Positions 16,297 to 26,143 of a stretch of 58,587 nucleotides of DNA are shown piece after piece (position 1 is the stretch's first letter; each line of letters begins with the position of its first letter). The position numbers and the translations under genes were made by a program. Under the pieces are notes generated by a model. The model searched no databases. It worked only from the letters and a program-made list of their open reading frames with translations, and was not told the DNA's origin. The stretch is from Helicobacter sp. (GTDB taxonomy: Bacteria; Campylobacterota; Campylobacteria; Campylobacterales; Helicobacteraceae): NCBI RefSeq assembly GCF_014799995.1, contig NZ_JAAVGY010000053.1, forward strand, positions 1 through 58,587. Direction: 5' to 3'.

Positions 16297-16731
16297 ATGA
16301 GCATTTTTGCTTATAGCCCCGCACGCTTACTTGCGCAAGAAGCCCTTGACCATAGAGCTTTACGAAGAGATATGATTGCGAGCAATATCGCCAATGTTTC
16401 TACTCCAATGTATCGCCCAAAAGATATAAACTTTGAACAAATGATGGCAGCCAAAGCGGACGAAATCTTCAATCGCAATCGCAAACTAGAGCTTGATGTG
16501 GCAATCACAAACAAAAATCATTTGCTACCTATGGAAGAAATGGACTTGAAACGTCCCACAATGTTTTATCGTGATGGGCACTTATCTCGCAATGATGGCA
16601 ATAGTGTAGATTTGGACATTGAAACAAGCGAAATGGGCAAAAACGATATTATGTATCAAGCGATTGTTGGTGCATTGCGCAAACAAGGCGCAATCTTTAC
16701 TTATGCAGTAGAATCTGCACGCAATCTTTAA
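16297..16731 (+). CDS. flgB: Flagellar proximal rod protein FlgB
   Basis: The 144-residue protein has the rod signature RDMIASNIANVSTPMYRPKDINFEQMM near residues 25-50 and a C-terminal helix YQAIVGALRKQGAIFTYAVES. FlgB joins the rod to the MS ring/export gate in the periplasm. It is the first gene of flgB-flgC-fliE, just downstream of the sigma54 promoter, with AGGAG before the ATG. The gap to flgC is ten bases. Confidence 0.95.
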   Translation: MSIFAYSPARLLAQEALDHRALRRDMIASNIANVSTPMYRPKDINFEQMMAAKADEIFNRNRKLELDVAITNKNHLLPMEEMDLKRPTMFYRDGHLSRNDGNSVDLDIETSEMGKNDIMYQAIVGALRKQGAIFTYAVESARNL

Positions 16732-16741
16732 GGAGTTTTGA

Positions 16742-17242
16742 ATGTTTTTATCTAGTTTTGACATTAGTGGTTATGGGCTATCGGCTCAACGTCAAAGGGT
16801 AAATTTAATTTCTAGTAACATTGCTAACGCAAATACCACACGAACCGATGAGGGCGGACCTTATAGACGAAGAGAACTTGTGCTCAAAGCATTTGATTTT
16901 GACAAAGTTTTAAATCAAAAGTATGAAAACAGCAATAATTTGCTAAAATATGAAGATCCATTAGACGAAATGGACACATTTGATGAGCAAAGGAAGCCAA
17001 AACCTACGCTAATGAGTGTTTATGTAGATAAAATCGTTCGTGATGACACGCAACCAAAAATGAAATACGAACCAAACCACCCGGATGCAAATTCTGAAGG
17101 TTATGTCGCGTATCCAAACATTAATGCAGTAGTAGAAATGGCAGATTTAATTGAAGCAACCAAAGCCTATCAGGCAAATGTTGCGGTGTTTCAAAGTGCC
17201 AAAAATATGGCAAGCACAGCAATTACAATGTTCCAAGCATAA
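16742..17242 (+). CDS. flgC: Flagellar proximal rod protein FlgC
   Basis: A 166-residue rod protein with the N-terminal DISGYGLSAQRQRVNLISSNIANANTTRT and C-terminal YVAYPNINAVVEMADLIEATKAYQANVAVFQSAKNM, the two coiled-coil regions common to axial proteins. It polymerises in the proximal rod beside FlgB. Middle gene of the operon, 12 bases before fliE. It contains one of the very few GATC sites in the window (16955). Confidence 0.95.
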   Translation: MFLSSFDISGYGLSAQRQRVNLISSNIANANTTRTDEGGPYRRRELVLKAFDFDKVLNQKYENSNNLLKYEDPLDEMDTFDEQRKPKPTLMSVYVDKIVRDDTQPKMKYEPNHPDANSEGYVAYPNINAVVEMADLIEATKAYQANVAVFQSAKNMASTAITMFQA

Positions 17243-17254
17243 AAAGGATTATAA

Positions 17255-17572
17255 ATGGAAATTAACAAATATGGAGTAGATATAGAGAAGTTAAACTCTC
17301 AACTCCAAGATATTCCGAGTCTTTCGCCAAATCACGATTTGAATCCGCCCTCTAAAAGTTTTGGCAGTATGCTAAAAGAAGCTGTAGATGAAGTGAATGC
17401 CTACCAAAAAACCAATGACCAAGTAATGGCGGATATGGCAACAGGACAAATCAAAGATATTCATCAAGCTGCAATTGCTATTGGAAAAGCTGAAAATAGT
17501 ATGAAACTAATGCTAGAGGTGCGCAACAAAGCAATCAGTGCCTATAAAGAATTGATAAAAACGCAAATTTAA
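17255..17572 (+). CDS. fliE: Flagellar hook-basal body protein FliE
   Basis: The 105-residue protein carries SFGSMLKEAVDEVNAYQKTNDQVMADMATGQIKDIHQAAIAIGKAENSMKLMLEVRNKAISAYKELI, the characteristic FliE helical domain. FliE links the MS ring to the FlgB rod. AAAGGA precedes the ATG. Followed after 16 bases by the penicillin-binding protein. Confidence 0.95.
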   Translation: MEINKYGVDIEKLNSQLQDIPSLSPNHDLNPPSKSFGSMLKEAVDEVNAYQKTNDQVMADMATGQIKDIHQAAIAIGKAENSMKLMLEVRNKAISAYKELIKTQI

Positions 17573-17588
17573 TGCTTCTGCATTTGTA

Positions 17589-19346
17589 ATGAATGACACT
17601 CAATCCAAAAAAACAGGCAAAATCCTCCTCCTATTTCTTGCAATGGGAATAGGATTTGGCATCTTTTTGGGCACAATCTTTTACCATAATTTTACAGAAC
17701 GCAAACTCCCAAACTTCCAAGCCAAACGCGTTGAAAACGCAATTAGAGGAAATATTTATAGTAGTGATGGATTCTTACTTGCCTCAAGCAAAAAAGTCTA
17801 TAAAGCTGTGGTAAATACTTACAATATCAATCCGCAAAAAAAAGAACTTTTTATCAATCTTTTTAGTATTTATAGCAAGATTCCCAAAAGTCAAATTCGT
17901 TCTAAATTAACACAAAAGGGCAATGTTACACTTTCATACGATATTGATTCTAAAACTGCAAGCTATCTAAAACAACTCAATCTAAAGCTCAACCAATTAG
18001 ATGTTTTTCAAAGTTATGAAGATGAGAATGGACATATTTTCAAATATGGCTTATCAGTCGTGGAAAGTGGAGAATCCAGAGACTATCTTTACCAAGACAC
18101 AATGGAGCCAATTCTTGGCTATGTTAATAAACAAAATGATACCAACATTACACACGTGCAAGGCGTAAAAGGAATAGAAAAAAGCTTTGATAATGAGTTA
18201 GAGCCTATGAGTGATTTGCTGATGATTGGGCAACGCGATATTGGCTTCAATGTTATCTTGAACAAACGTTCCACTTTCAAAGAAAGGATAGATGGCTATG
18301 ATATTATCAGCTCTATTCCATTAAAATTGCAAAAAAAGATAGAACGACTTGCCGATGAAAATGCTGCCCAACTTGGTGCAAAAGAAATTCTCATTGGCAT
18401 TATGGAAAGCAAAAGCGGCAGAATCTTAAGCCTTGCAAGCAATGCGCGTTTCAATCCCAATTTAATCACCAAAAATGATTATTCCAAACTTAACACCAAT
18501 GCGATTGAATACTCCTATGAGCCCGGAAGCATTATCAAGCCCATTATTTATGCTATTTTGCTTGATAAGAATCTCATTTATCCTAAAGAAACCATTGATT
18601 TAGAAAATGGACGCTTTAAACTGCATAATTTCTATATTACCGACACACACAGATTAAAATCCGCTACCGCCGAAGAAGTGTTACTCTATTCTAGCAATAT
18701 TGGTATGGCAAAGATTGCACAACGTTTAAGTCCGCTAGAATACAATGCCGCCTTGCAAGCTTTTGGGTTTGGCAATTTAAGCGGGATTGACTTGCCTTAC
18801 GAGCGCGTGGGAGTGATTCCAGACGCAAAACGATTCCAAAGCGATGTCTATCGCGCGACAGCATCTTATGGCTATGGATTGCGCACAACCTTTATGCAAA
18901 TGCTTAAAGCCTATAATATCATCATCAATCACGGAATCTCTTATGAGCCTTACTTGGTGGAATATATCCAAGATTCCAAATCTATCCGTTATAAACTCAA
19001 ACACCAAACACCCATTAGAATCCTTAGCGACAAAACTGCCAAAGAAGTTAAAAACGCTTTAGTCAAAGTCGTCAATGAGGGTACAGGGAAAACGGCACAA
19101 GTGCAAGGGATTACGATTGGTGGCAAAACAGGCACGGCGCATATCGCACAAGGTGGAAAATATGTGAGCAAATACAATAGCTCGTTTTTTGGCTTTGCAA
19201 ATGATGAAAAAGGCAATGAATACACGATTGGTATTAGCGTCTTTGAGCCCAATGAAGCCGAAGCCTATTTCGCCGCACGCACTGCTGTGCCACTCTTTAG
19301 AGAAGTTGTAAATCTGCTCATCAAAGAAAACTATCTGAAGCCTTGA
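17589..19346 (+). CDS. ftsI: Penicillin-binding protein 2 / FtsI (septal transpeptidase)
   Basis: A 585-residue class B penicillin-binding protein with one N-terminal membrane anchor (residues 11-31). The transpeptidase motifs are S314-I-I-K (in EPGSIIKP), SSN (in YSSNIGM) and K513-T-G (in GGKTGTAH). It crosslinks peptidoglycan at the division septum. It lies 16 bases behind fliE with no evident promoter and a weak ribosome site, so it is likely read from the flagellar operon. The order fliE then pbpB is also found in Campylobacter. Placing a division enzyme behind a sigma54 promoter suggests another promoter must exist within the operon. Confidence 0.92.
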   Translation: MNDTQSKKTGKILLLFLAMGIGFGIFLGTIFYHNFTERKLPNFQAKRVENAIRGNIYSSDGFLLASSKKVYKAVVNTYNINPQKKELFINLFSIYSKIPKSQIRSKLTQKGNVTLSYDIDSKTASYLKQLNLKLNQLDVFQSYEDENGHIFKYGLSVVESGESRDYLYQDTMEPILGYVNKQNDTNITHVQGVKGIEKSFDNELEPMSDLLMIGQRDIGFNVILNKRSTFKERIDGYDIISSIPLKLQKKIERLADENAAQLGAKEILIGIMESKSGRILSLASNARFNPNLITKNDYSKLNTNAIEYSYEPGSIIKPIIYAILLDKNLIYPKETIDLENGRFKLHNFYITDTHRLKSATAEEVLLYSSNIGMAKIAQRLSPLEYNAALQAFGFGNLSGIDLPYERVGVIPDAKRFQSDVYRATASYGYGLRTTFMQMLKAYNIIINHGISYEPYLVEYIQDSKSIRYKLKHQTPIRILSDKTAKEVKNALVKVVNEGTGKTAQVQGITIGGKTGTAHIAQGGKYVSKYNSSFFGFANDEKGNEYTIGISVFEPNEAEAYFAARTAVPLFREVVNLLIKENYLKP

Positions 19347-19356
19347 GGTAATAGAT

Positions 19357-19572
19357 TTATTGCGATTCCATTCCCTTTATCACAAATTTTCCTTCCTCAA
19401 GCACAATAGGATAAGAATCCCGCGTAACGAGGTCTATTAGAAAACACTCTTCGCCGTTTTCAAGTTCGTATCGTTCGGCAGGATAGAGCGAAAGTCGTCT
19501 TTTAACTTCCTCTAAATCCTCGCAAAGCGCGCTAAAGCCAAACATTACGAGCTTATAAGAAAACTCTTCCAT
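19357..19572 (-). CDS. Small conserved-looking protein of unknown function
   Basis: The 71-residue soluble protein is acidic in its first half (CEDLEEVKRRLSLYPAERYELENGEECFLIDLV) and has no membrane segment or known motif that I recognise. AAAGGAAA precedes the ATG with good spacing, and it is followed by malic enzyme in the other transcriptional direction of ftsI, ten bases from the ftsI stop. In Campylobacter a small hypothetical gene also lies next to pbpB, so it is probably real. Confidence 0.6.
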   Translation of the reverse strand: MEEFSYKLVMFGFSALCEDLEEVKRRLSLYPAERYELENGEECFLIDLVTRDSYPIVLEEGKFVIKGMESQ

Positions 19573-19615
19573 ATAAATTTCCTTTGGCAGTTTGCTTAAT
19601 CCAACAATCCTAGTA

Positions 19616-20851
19616 TTAGGATTCTAAACTCTCAACGCGTGCGACACCGCTATCAATCGCAGCTTGAGCTACGGCATTAGAAATAAATTCTTTTAGGCGT
19701 GTATCAAAGGGGCTTGGGATAATGTATTCTTTGCCAAACTCAAACTTTCTTCCGTGAATCTGCTCTAATTTCACTCGCAAGTCTTCAGGAATTGGCTCTC
19801 TTGCCACCGCTGCAAGAGCTTGCGCACAAGCGAATTTCATTTCCTCGTTGATACATTTTGCGCGCGCCTTTAAAGCTCCCTTGAAAATATAAGGGAATCC
19901 CAAAACATTATTGATTTGGTTAGGATAGTCGCTTCTACCTGTCGCAATAATCGCATCGGGGCGCACCTCATGCACAATCTTTGGGTCAATTTCTGGAATT
20001 GGATTACTCATCGCAAAAATCATAGGATTCGGATTCATTCCCTCAATGTCTTTGGCGGTCAAAATATCACCACGAGAAAGCCCGAGTATGACATCTGCGC
20101 CATCTAGTGCCTCTTTATAAGAACGAATCTCACGCGAAACTGCAAATTCTTTCTTGAATCCATTTAAGTCTTGTCTTGAAGTTGTAATTGCCCCCTTGCT
20201 ATCAAACATAATGACTTCTTTTGCTCCTAGATTCTGTGCCATTTTCGCACACGCAATTGCCGCTCCCCCCGCTCCAAAAACGACAATTTTTAAATCTTCC
20301 GCCTTTCTGTTTGTGATTTTCAATCCATTAATGATTCCTGCGGTTGAAATAATTGCTGTTCCGTGCTGGTCATCGTGCATAATTGGAATATCAAGAATCT
20401 CTTTGAGACGCGATTCTATATAAAAACATTCGGGTGCTTTAATATCTTCTAGGTTGATTCCGCCAAAAGTTGGTGCAATGGCACGTACAATCTCAATCAA
20501 CTTGTCCGGATTCGTTTCATCAACTTCAATATCAAATGCGCTAATATCGGCAAACTTCCTAAATAATGCGGATTTCCCCTCCATTACAGGCTTCCCTGCA
20601 AGCGCACCAATATCACCGAGCCCCAAAACCGCTGTGCCATTAGAAATTACCGCGATAAGATTGCCTTTAGCAGTATATTCATAAGCCGTGTGCGGGTCGC
20701 GTGCAATCTCTTTGCAAGGGACAGCAACACCGGGAGAGTAAGCGATAGATAAATCGTGCTCGTTGTTTAATTGCTTGCGTGCAACCACTTCAATTTTGCC
20801 TCCTTGATGATAAGGAAGTGCATCTGGATAGGTCTGTTTTAAATCTTCCAT
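19616..20851 (-). CDS. Malic enzyme (malate dehydrogenase, decarboxylating)
   Basis: The 411-residue short form of malic enzyme begins with DALPYHQGGKIEVV and has DLSIAYSPGVAVPCKEI, then FGGINLEDIKAPECF, then IPIMHDDQHGTAIISTAGIING and the nucleotide loop VVFGAGGAAIACA. It oxidatively decarboxylates malate to pyruvate, making NAD(P)H. It lacks the C-terminal phosphotransacetylase-like domain of the long MaeB form. Together with PEP carboxylase it sets the flow between C3 and C4 acids. The 71-residue gene follows 43 bases downstream on the same strand. Confidence 0.93.
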   Translation of the reverse strand: MEDLKQTYPDALPYHQGGKIEVVARKQLNNEHDLSIAYSPGVAVPCKEIARDPHTAYEYTAKGNLIAVISNGTAVLGLGDIGALAGKPVMEGKSALFRKFADISAFDIEVDETNPDKLIEIVRAIAPTFGGINLEDIKAPECFYIESRLKEILDIPIMHDDQHGTAIISTAGIINGLKITNRKAEDLKIVVFGAGGAAIACAKMAQNLGAKEVIMFDSKGAITTSRQDLNGFKKEFAVSREIRSYKEALDGADVILGLSRGDILTAKDIEGMNPNPMIFAMSNPIPEIDPKIVHEVRPDAIIATGRSDYPNQINNVLGFPYIFKGALKARAKCINEEMKFACAQALAAVAREPIPEDLRVKLEQIHGRKFEFGKEYIIPSPFDTRLKEFISNAVAQAAIDSGVARVESLES

Positions 20852-20966
20852 TGCTATTAAACACCTTATAAATTAAAAATTTGATTCGGAATTAAAGCAG
20901 AACAAAAATAAACCTATTATTTAAATTTACTTAAATAAAAATTAAATTATAAAATTTCTCCAATAA

Positions 20967-22964
20967 TTATTGGATTTTAGGCTGATGAATGCTTCCATAT
21001 AGTCTATGGTTTTTAATGTTTTCATTGCGTTTTAAAAGCAAATTTCCTTGTAAAGCAGAAGTGTTAAGATTTGTAACAATTTTTGAAGATTGGATTTGTA
21101 TCTCTTGCGATTTGGGTAAATTAGAATCTTTAGATTGAAGCAAAATCGTACTATGCAACTGCGCATCGGGTAAAATCTGGTGATAGAGAAAACCACTAAA
21201 AGAATAGGGGGCAAGATTTCGTTGTGTCGCTTGATTCAAAGTGCGCAAAAGTGCGGTATTGCGGAATCGCAAATGAGCAGTATCAAAATGGACATAACGC
21301 ATTCTCTCTGTGAAGTCTTCTTTGATATTCAGATTCGCTATCCCCTCAAAATAATGTGGAATTTCAGGAAAGATTGTATAAATCTGTGTGCTATTTAATT
21401 GATTAAGGGAAAGATTCCAAGCAGCTTTATCCAATGATAAACTAAACGCATTGCCTTGCTTATTAGAATCCTCTTCTATCGCACCTTTAAAATTTAAAGA
21501 ATCATTCATTACAACTCCTTGTGCTTTCAGAGTGCCTTTAAACAAGCTTTTATTCCGATAAGAAAAGTTTTGAATCTTTTTTAGAGTAACTTCTTGTGGA
21601 ATCTCAAATGCAAAAGGCTGTAAAGAAATTTTGCCCTCTTGACTTTGGAGGCTTGCAAGATTGGAGTTTAAGGCATAGTTTAAGATTCCCTTCCCTTGTG
21701 CTAGCTCTATCTTGGATTCCATTTGAAAGGTTTGGGCTGGGAATCCGATATGCGTGTGCATTTCTATTAATGGGCTATTAATCAGCAAATTTTGACTTTG
21801 CATTACAACAACTCCCGAGATTCCGCGCGCAAAATCACGCAAATCCAAATCAAGATTTAAAACCCCCATTAAAAACGCAGGTTGGTTCAAAAGAGTAAAA
21901 AGCGCACTTGCTTCCAAATTCTGACTCGTGATTTTAAGAGTATTGGCTTGCAAATTTTGCAGACTTAAACGAAAATCCAAAGGTGAATGCTCCAATGTCA
22001 TTGTGCCATTGATGAGCATATTTTTTGTATCCCCCTTGGCGATTCCTTTTGTACTTAAAGCACCATTAAGCGGAATCCCAAAAAAAGGCGAGAGGGGCGA
22101 GAGATTTTGAAAATTAAGATGAAACTCCGTATTCGTTGCCAAAGTTGCAAGATTGCTTGCGCCCTTAAGCTCAAAATCACCAACGCTAGAATACATTTTA
22201 AGATAATGCTTGAATGTATTATGATGAATCTCTCCTTGCAATTCACCCATAAAGTGCGTGGGCGGAATCGTAAGGTTAAAATGCGATAAAAACTCCTCTG
22301 CGTCTAAATCTCCTCCCTCTAAGCTTGCATTTAAGATTCCATTATAATCAGAAATGCCATAAGAGGAATCACCGCTTCTCTCTAATTTCAAATCAAAATT
22401 TAAAATCCCCTCACCATAGGGAGCTTCATCAAATAAGGCAAAAAGCGCACTCAAGCTTGCGTTTTTGGTATGCAAACTCAAACCTTGCAGCTCCAAATAC
22501 GAACCAATAGCATTCAAATCACTTTCTGAATCCAAAAGATTGCTTTGTGCTTGCAAAGTATAATGCGCGAACTCCCCGCCAAACTCTCCCTCAATCCAAG
22601 AATTATCGCTAAACTTCAAGGTTTTGTCTGCTAATTTTGTGCTAAAACCTTTGGAGTTTAGCAAAAAAGAGCCTTTAAAATTACGCAAAAACAAAGAATA
22701 TTCACTCTCTAAAAACAATTCTAACTGCCCATTTTGCGCCACGGCTTCCAAAGAAAGATGCGAGGGGGTAAGTTTAAAATGCCGCGCCTCCCATTGAAAA
22801 TGCGTTTGAGATTCTAGCTTGGATAATAAAAAATTCCTAATATAAGCATTGCCAAAGGGTGAAAAGAGCAAAGCAGCTAGACTAAAGAAAATAAGCAAGA
22901 AGCCTAAAAAAGCTAAAATTATTTTGCGTGCAAATAAATGATTTTGATTAATGCTTTGTGTCAT
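20967..22964 (-). CDS. AsmA/TamB-like envelope protein
   Basis: The 665-residue protein has one N-terminal membrane segment (about residues 14-38, IILAFLGFLLIFFSLAALLF) and then a long beta-rich periplasmic body with recurring short motifs such as LDLDLRDFARGI, GTMTLEHSPLDFRLSLQNL and GILNFDLKLERSG. This layout fits AsmA-like proteins such as YhdP and TamB, which form grooves carrying lipids between membranes or aid outer-membrane protein assembly. The match is by architecture, not by a decisive motif. A perfect palindrome TCCAATAATTATTGGA covers the stop codon (20961-20976 region) and may help end the transcript. Confidence 0.5.
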   Translation of the reverse strand: MTQSINQNHLFARKIILAFLGFLLIFFSLAALLFSPFGNAYIRNFLLSKLESQTHFQWEARHFKLTPSHLSLEAVAQNGQLELFLESEYSLFLRNFKGSFLLNSKGFSTKLADKTLKFSDNSWIEGEFGGEFAHYTLQAQSNLLDSESDLNAIGSYLELQGLSLHTKNASLSALFALFDEAPYGEGILNFDLKLERSGDSSYGISDYNGILNASLEGGDLDAEEFLSHFNLTIPPTHFMGELQGEIHHNTFKHYLKMYSSVGDFELKGASNLATLATNTEFHLNFQNLSPLSPFFGIPLNGALSTKGIAKGDTKNMLINGTMTLEHSPLDFRLSLQNLQANTLKITSQNLEASALFTLLNQPAFLMGVLNLDLDLRDFARGISGVVVMQSQNLLINSPLIEMHTHIGFPAQTFQMESKIELAQGKGILNYALNSNLASLQSQEGKISLQPFAFEIPQEVTLKKIQNFSYRNKSLFKGTLKAQGVVMNDSLNFKGAIEEDSNKQGNAFSLSLDKAAWNLSLNQLNSTQIYTIFPEIPHYFEGIANLNIKEDFTERMRYVHFDTAHLRFRNTALLRTLNQATQRNLAPYSFSGFLYHQILPDAQLHSTILLQSKDSNLPKSQEIQIQSSKIVTNLNTSALQGNLLLKRNENIKNHRLYGSIHQPKIQ

Positions 22965-23172
22965 TTGATTCCTTAACGACTATCCTTTGCGGTTTTACAC
23001 CACTTGAAGCCTCAAGGATTCCAATACAAAATAGCAATACAAAGAGAAAGGGTGTTTTTTCATAGATTCAAGTGTAATCAAAAATTCGTTAAAAAGACTT
23101 AAAAATTAGGCACTTTTAAAAGAAATCAAGGTAGAATCCAAGCTTTATTTGTCTTCAAAAAGGGAATTGATT

Positions 23173-25980
23173 ATGGATTACAAAGATACGCTCGCATTGC
23201 CTACAACTAGCTTTCCTATGCGTGGAAATCTCCCGCAAAATGAACCCAAAACTTATCTTGCTTGGAAAAAGAGTGGCATTTATCAAACAATGCAACAAAA
23301 CCGCCAAAATGTCCGCAAGACTTTCAATCTGCACGATGGACCACCTTATGCGAATGGACACATTCATATTGGACACGCACTCAACAAAACACTCAAAGAT
23401 ATGATTGTCAAGCAGCATTATTTTCAAGGAGAAAAGGTATTTTACACGCCGGGGTGGGATTGCCACGGATTGCCCATTGAGCAACAAGTAGAAAAAAAGC
23501 TCGGCAAAGAAAAAAAGGACTCTCTGCCCAAAATCAAAATCCGCGAACTTTGTAGGGGGCACGCACAAGAGTTTGTCACCATTCAAAAAGACGAATTTTT
23601 GGAACTTGGGGTTTTTGGCGACTTTGAGAATCCTTATAAAACAATGGATTTCACCTTTGAAGCAGACATTTACAGAGCACTTTGTGAGGTTGCTAAAAAG
23701 GGACTGCTTAAAGAAAGAAGTAAGCCCGTTTATTGGAGTTGGGCTTGTCAAACTGCCCTTGCCGAAGCAGAAGTAGAATATGAAGAGAAAGAAAGCGATT
23801 CTATCTTTGTCGCTTTTCCCTTGCAAGAAGACGCACTCCAAGCACTTGGCGCAAAAGAACTAGGTTTAGACAAAGCCGCTTGCGTGATTTGGACAACAAC
23901 CCCTTGGACACTACCTGCCAATAGCGGAATCGCACTCAATCCTGAAGAACTCTATGCGCTAACTCAAGATGGCAAGGTAGTGCTTGCTTCGCAAGTAGAA
24001 AAATTGGCACAATTGGGTGTGGTAGAGGATAAAATCCTCAAAACCTTTCAAGCCCAAATCTTAGAAAACAAATCCGCAACGAATCCCCTCAATGGGAGAG
24101 ATTCCAAGCTTGTTTTAGGAGAGCATGTCGCAAGTGGTGAGGGAAGTGGCTGCGTGCATACTGCACCCGGACACGGGGAAGAGGACTACTTCATCGGGCT
24201 TAAATACAATCTACCGATGATAATGCCCGTAGATGACAAAGGTTGCTTTGATGAAACATTAAAACGCGAACGATTATTCTTTAATCCCGATGAATTTGTG
24301 GGGAAATTTATCTTTGATACGCACACAAGAATCTTGGAACTCTTAGGAGAACACCTATTGTATCATAGCAAAATCAAGCATTCTTACCCGCATTGTTGGC
24401 GTTCGCACCAACCTGTAATCTTTCGTGCGACTGCCCAATGGTTTATTTTGATGGACGAGCCTTATACTCAAGAGGGCAAAACCTTACGCGAAGTGGCATT
24501 AGAGCAAATCTACCAAACACGATTCTACCCAGAACACGGAATGCGTAGAATCTACTCTATGATTGAAAATCGCCCCGATTGGTGCATTTCAAGACAAAGG
24601 GATTGGGGCGTGCCTATTGCATTTTTCAAAGACAAACGCAATGGTGAAGTTTTATTAGATTCAGAAATCTTAGACTTCATCGCAGAAATTTTTGAGAAAG
24701 AGGGCTGCGATGCTTGGTGGAGCAAAAGTGTAGAGGAGTTACTCCCACCGCAGCACAAAGACAAAGCAGGGCATTTAGAAAAAGTGCATCATATCCTAGA
24801 TGTGTGGTTTGATAGTGGAAGCACTTGGAAAGCCGTGCTTCAAAGTAGCAAATATGCGAGCGGGGATTATCCTGCGAGTATGTATTTAGAGGGTAGCGAC
24901 CAGCACAGAGGTTGGTTTCATAGCTCATTGCTTGTGAGTTGTGCTATCCACCAATGCGCACCCTATCAAAGCATTTTGACACACGGTTTCACAATGGACG
25001 AAAATGGCGAAAAAATGAGCAAATCCAAAGGCAATGTCATTGCTCCCAAAGATATTTTAAAAGAATTTGGCGCGGAAATCTTGCGACTTTGGGTAGCACA
25101 GAGTGATTATCAAAACGACCAAAGAATCTCAAACAATATCCTCAAACAAGTCAGCGAAAACTACCGCAAAATCCGCAATACGATTCGTTTCTTGCTCGCC
25201 AATGTAGAATCATTAGAGAGCTTAGAATTAAAGAATTTTAACCCGATTGACTTATGGATACTAGGACGCGCAAAGTCTTGCTTTGACCTTGTGAATTCAC
25301 TCTTTAAGGAATACGAATTTTCAAAAGGCTTGCAAGAGCTAAATTATTTTTTAAATGCAGAACTTAGCGGAATCTATTTGGATTTATGTAAAGACAATCT
25401 TTACTGCAATGCCCTAAATTCTAGCGAACGCAAAGCAGCCCAAAGTGTAATGGCTTTGATTTGTGGAAGATTATTTGGACTTCTCGCCCCGATTCTTACT
25501 TACACCATTAATGAAGCCCTAAACCATACAAAAAGCAAAGCACTGCTTGAGAGTTGTGGAATCACAAAGGAGATTACAAACCTACAAACTGCTGTGCTTG
25601 AAGTTGTTTATCAGCCGCTCCCTAGCTTTGAAACACCTAGTATAGACTTTGAAAATCTCCTTGCTTTGCGTTCTTGCTTCTTAGAGCAGATAGATAGCCT
25701 CAAAAAAGAATCCAAAATCAAATCCACTTTAGAGGTAGATTTGGTGATTCCAGCCAAAATGGCAGGATTTAAAGAGCTTAACCTATGGCTTATGGTAAGT
25801 GCTGTGCGGGGTGAGACGCAAGATTCCAATGTCTTGAGAGCCTTTACTTTTGAGGGTGAAACCTATGCCATTTGCCAAGCCAAAGGACAGAAATGCCCAC
25901 GTTGTTGGCAATTTATTGCAACAAGTGAAAATGAGCCGTGCGCACGTTGTGCAGAGGTTTTATCTTTAAAAAGTAAATGA
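23173..25980 (+). CDS. ileS: Isoleucyl-tRNA synthetase
   Basis: The 935-residue class I synthetase has HIGH at residues 65-68 (in NGHIHIGHAL) and KMSKS at 614-618. The editing domain between them shows VIWTTTPWTLPAN and HTAPGHGEEDY. The C-terminal zinc knuckle reads CPRCWQF...CARC. I chose ATG 23173 (MDYKDTLALPTTSFPMRGN), which matches the epsilonproteobacterial N-terminus and has AGGGA before it; the in-frame ATG at 23149 is less likely. It charges tRNA-Ile in the cytosol. The small membrane protein and glycosyltransferase follow at 25 bases and may be co-transcribed. Confidence 0.97.
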   Translation: MDYKDTLALPTTSFPMRGNLPQNEPKTYLAWKKSGIYQTMQQNRQNVRKTFNLHDGPPYANGHIHIGHALNKTLKDMIVKQHYFQGEKVFYTPGWDCHGLPIEQQVEKKLGKEKKDSLPKIKIRELCRGHAQEFVTIQKDEFLELGVFGDFENPYKTMDFTFEADIYRALCEVAKKGLLKERSKPVYWSWACQTALAEAEVEYEEKESDSIFVAFPLQEDALQALGAKELGLDKAACVIWTTTPWTLPANSGIALNPEELYALTQDGKVVLASQVEKLAQLGVVEDKILKTFQAQILENKSATNPLNGRDSKLVLGEHVASGEGSGCVHTAPGHGEEDYFIGLKYNLPMIMPVDDKGCFDETLKRERLFFNPDEFVGKFIFDTHTRILELLGEHLLYHSKIKHSYPHCWRSHQPVIFRATAQWFILMDEPYTQEGKTLREVALEQIYQTRFYPEHGMRRIYSMIENRPDWCISRQRDWGVPIAFFKDKRNGEVLLDSEILDFIAEIFEKEGCDAWWSKSVEELLPPQHKDKAGHLEKVHHILDVWFDSGSTWKAVLQSSKYASGDYPASMYLEGSDQHRGWFHSSLLVSCAIHQCAPYQSILTHGFTMDENGEKMSKSKGNVIAPKDILKEFGAEILRLWVAQSDYQNDQRISNNILKQVSENYRKIRNTIRFLLANVESLESLELKNFNPIDLWILGRAKSCFDLVNSLFKEYEFSKGLQELNYFLNAELSGIYLDLCKDNLYCNALNSSERKAAQSVMALICGRLFGLLAPILTYTINEALNHTKSKALLESCGITKEITNLQTAVLEVVYQPLPSFETPSIDFENLLALRSCFLEQIDSLKKESKIKSTLEVDLVIPAKMAGFKELNLWLMVSAVRGETQDSNVLRAFTFEGETYAICQAKGQKCPRCWQFIATSENEPCARCAEVLSLKSK

Positions 25981-26005
25981 TTAATTCAGGACAAAAAGGA
26001 GAAAT

Positions 26006-26143
26006 ATGTTAGAGAGTTGCTTTGACCTCACGCAGCCCGTAGGCTTGGTAGAGACTTGGGTGAGCATTTCTGCTGTATGCTTTATGATGTGGCTTGGATT
26101 TGTAGCAGTAAAGCATATCAAAGAAAAAAGAACAAACAAATGA
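26006..26143 (+). CDS. Small single-pass membrane protein, 45 residues
   Basis: ATG 26006 has a strong AAGGAG site six bases before it. The protein reads MLESCFDLTQPVGLVETWVS, then a hydrophobic segment (ISAVCFMMWLGFVAVKHI, about residues 21-38) and a basic end KEKRTNK. This gives one membrane helix with a cytosolic positive tail. Its stop overlaps the glycosyltransferase start as ATGA (26140-26143), so translation is probably coupled. I do not recognise the family. It may be an accessory of the glycosyltransferase or of a membrane complex, and could easily be missed by gene callers. Confidence 0.65.
   Translation: MLESCFDLTQPVGLVETWVSISAVCFMMWLGFVAVKHIKEKRTNK

Noticed and set aside
23155..23841. 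228-codon open frame opposite the start of ileS
   Set aside because: Fully covered by the ileS N-terminal domain with its HIGH motif; no ribosome site and no recognisable domain.
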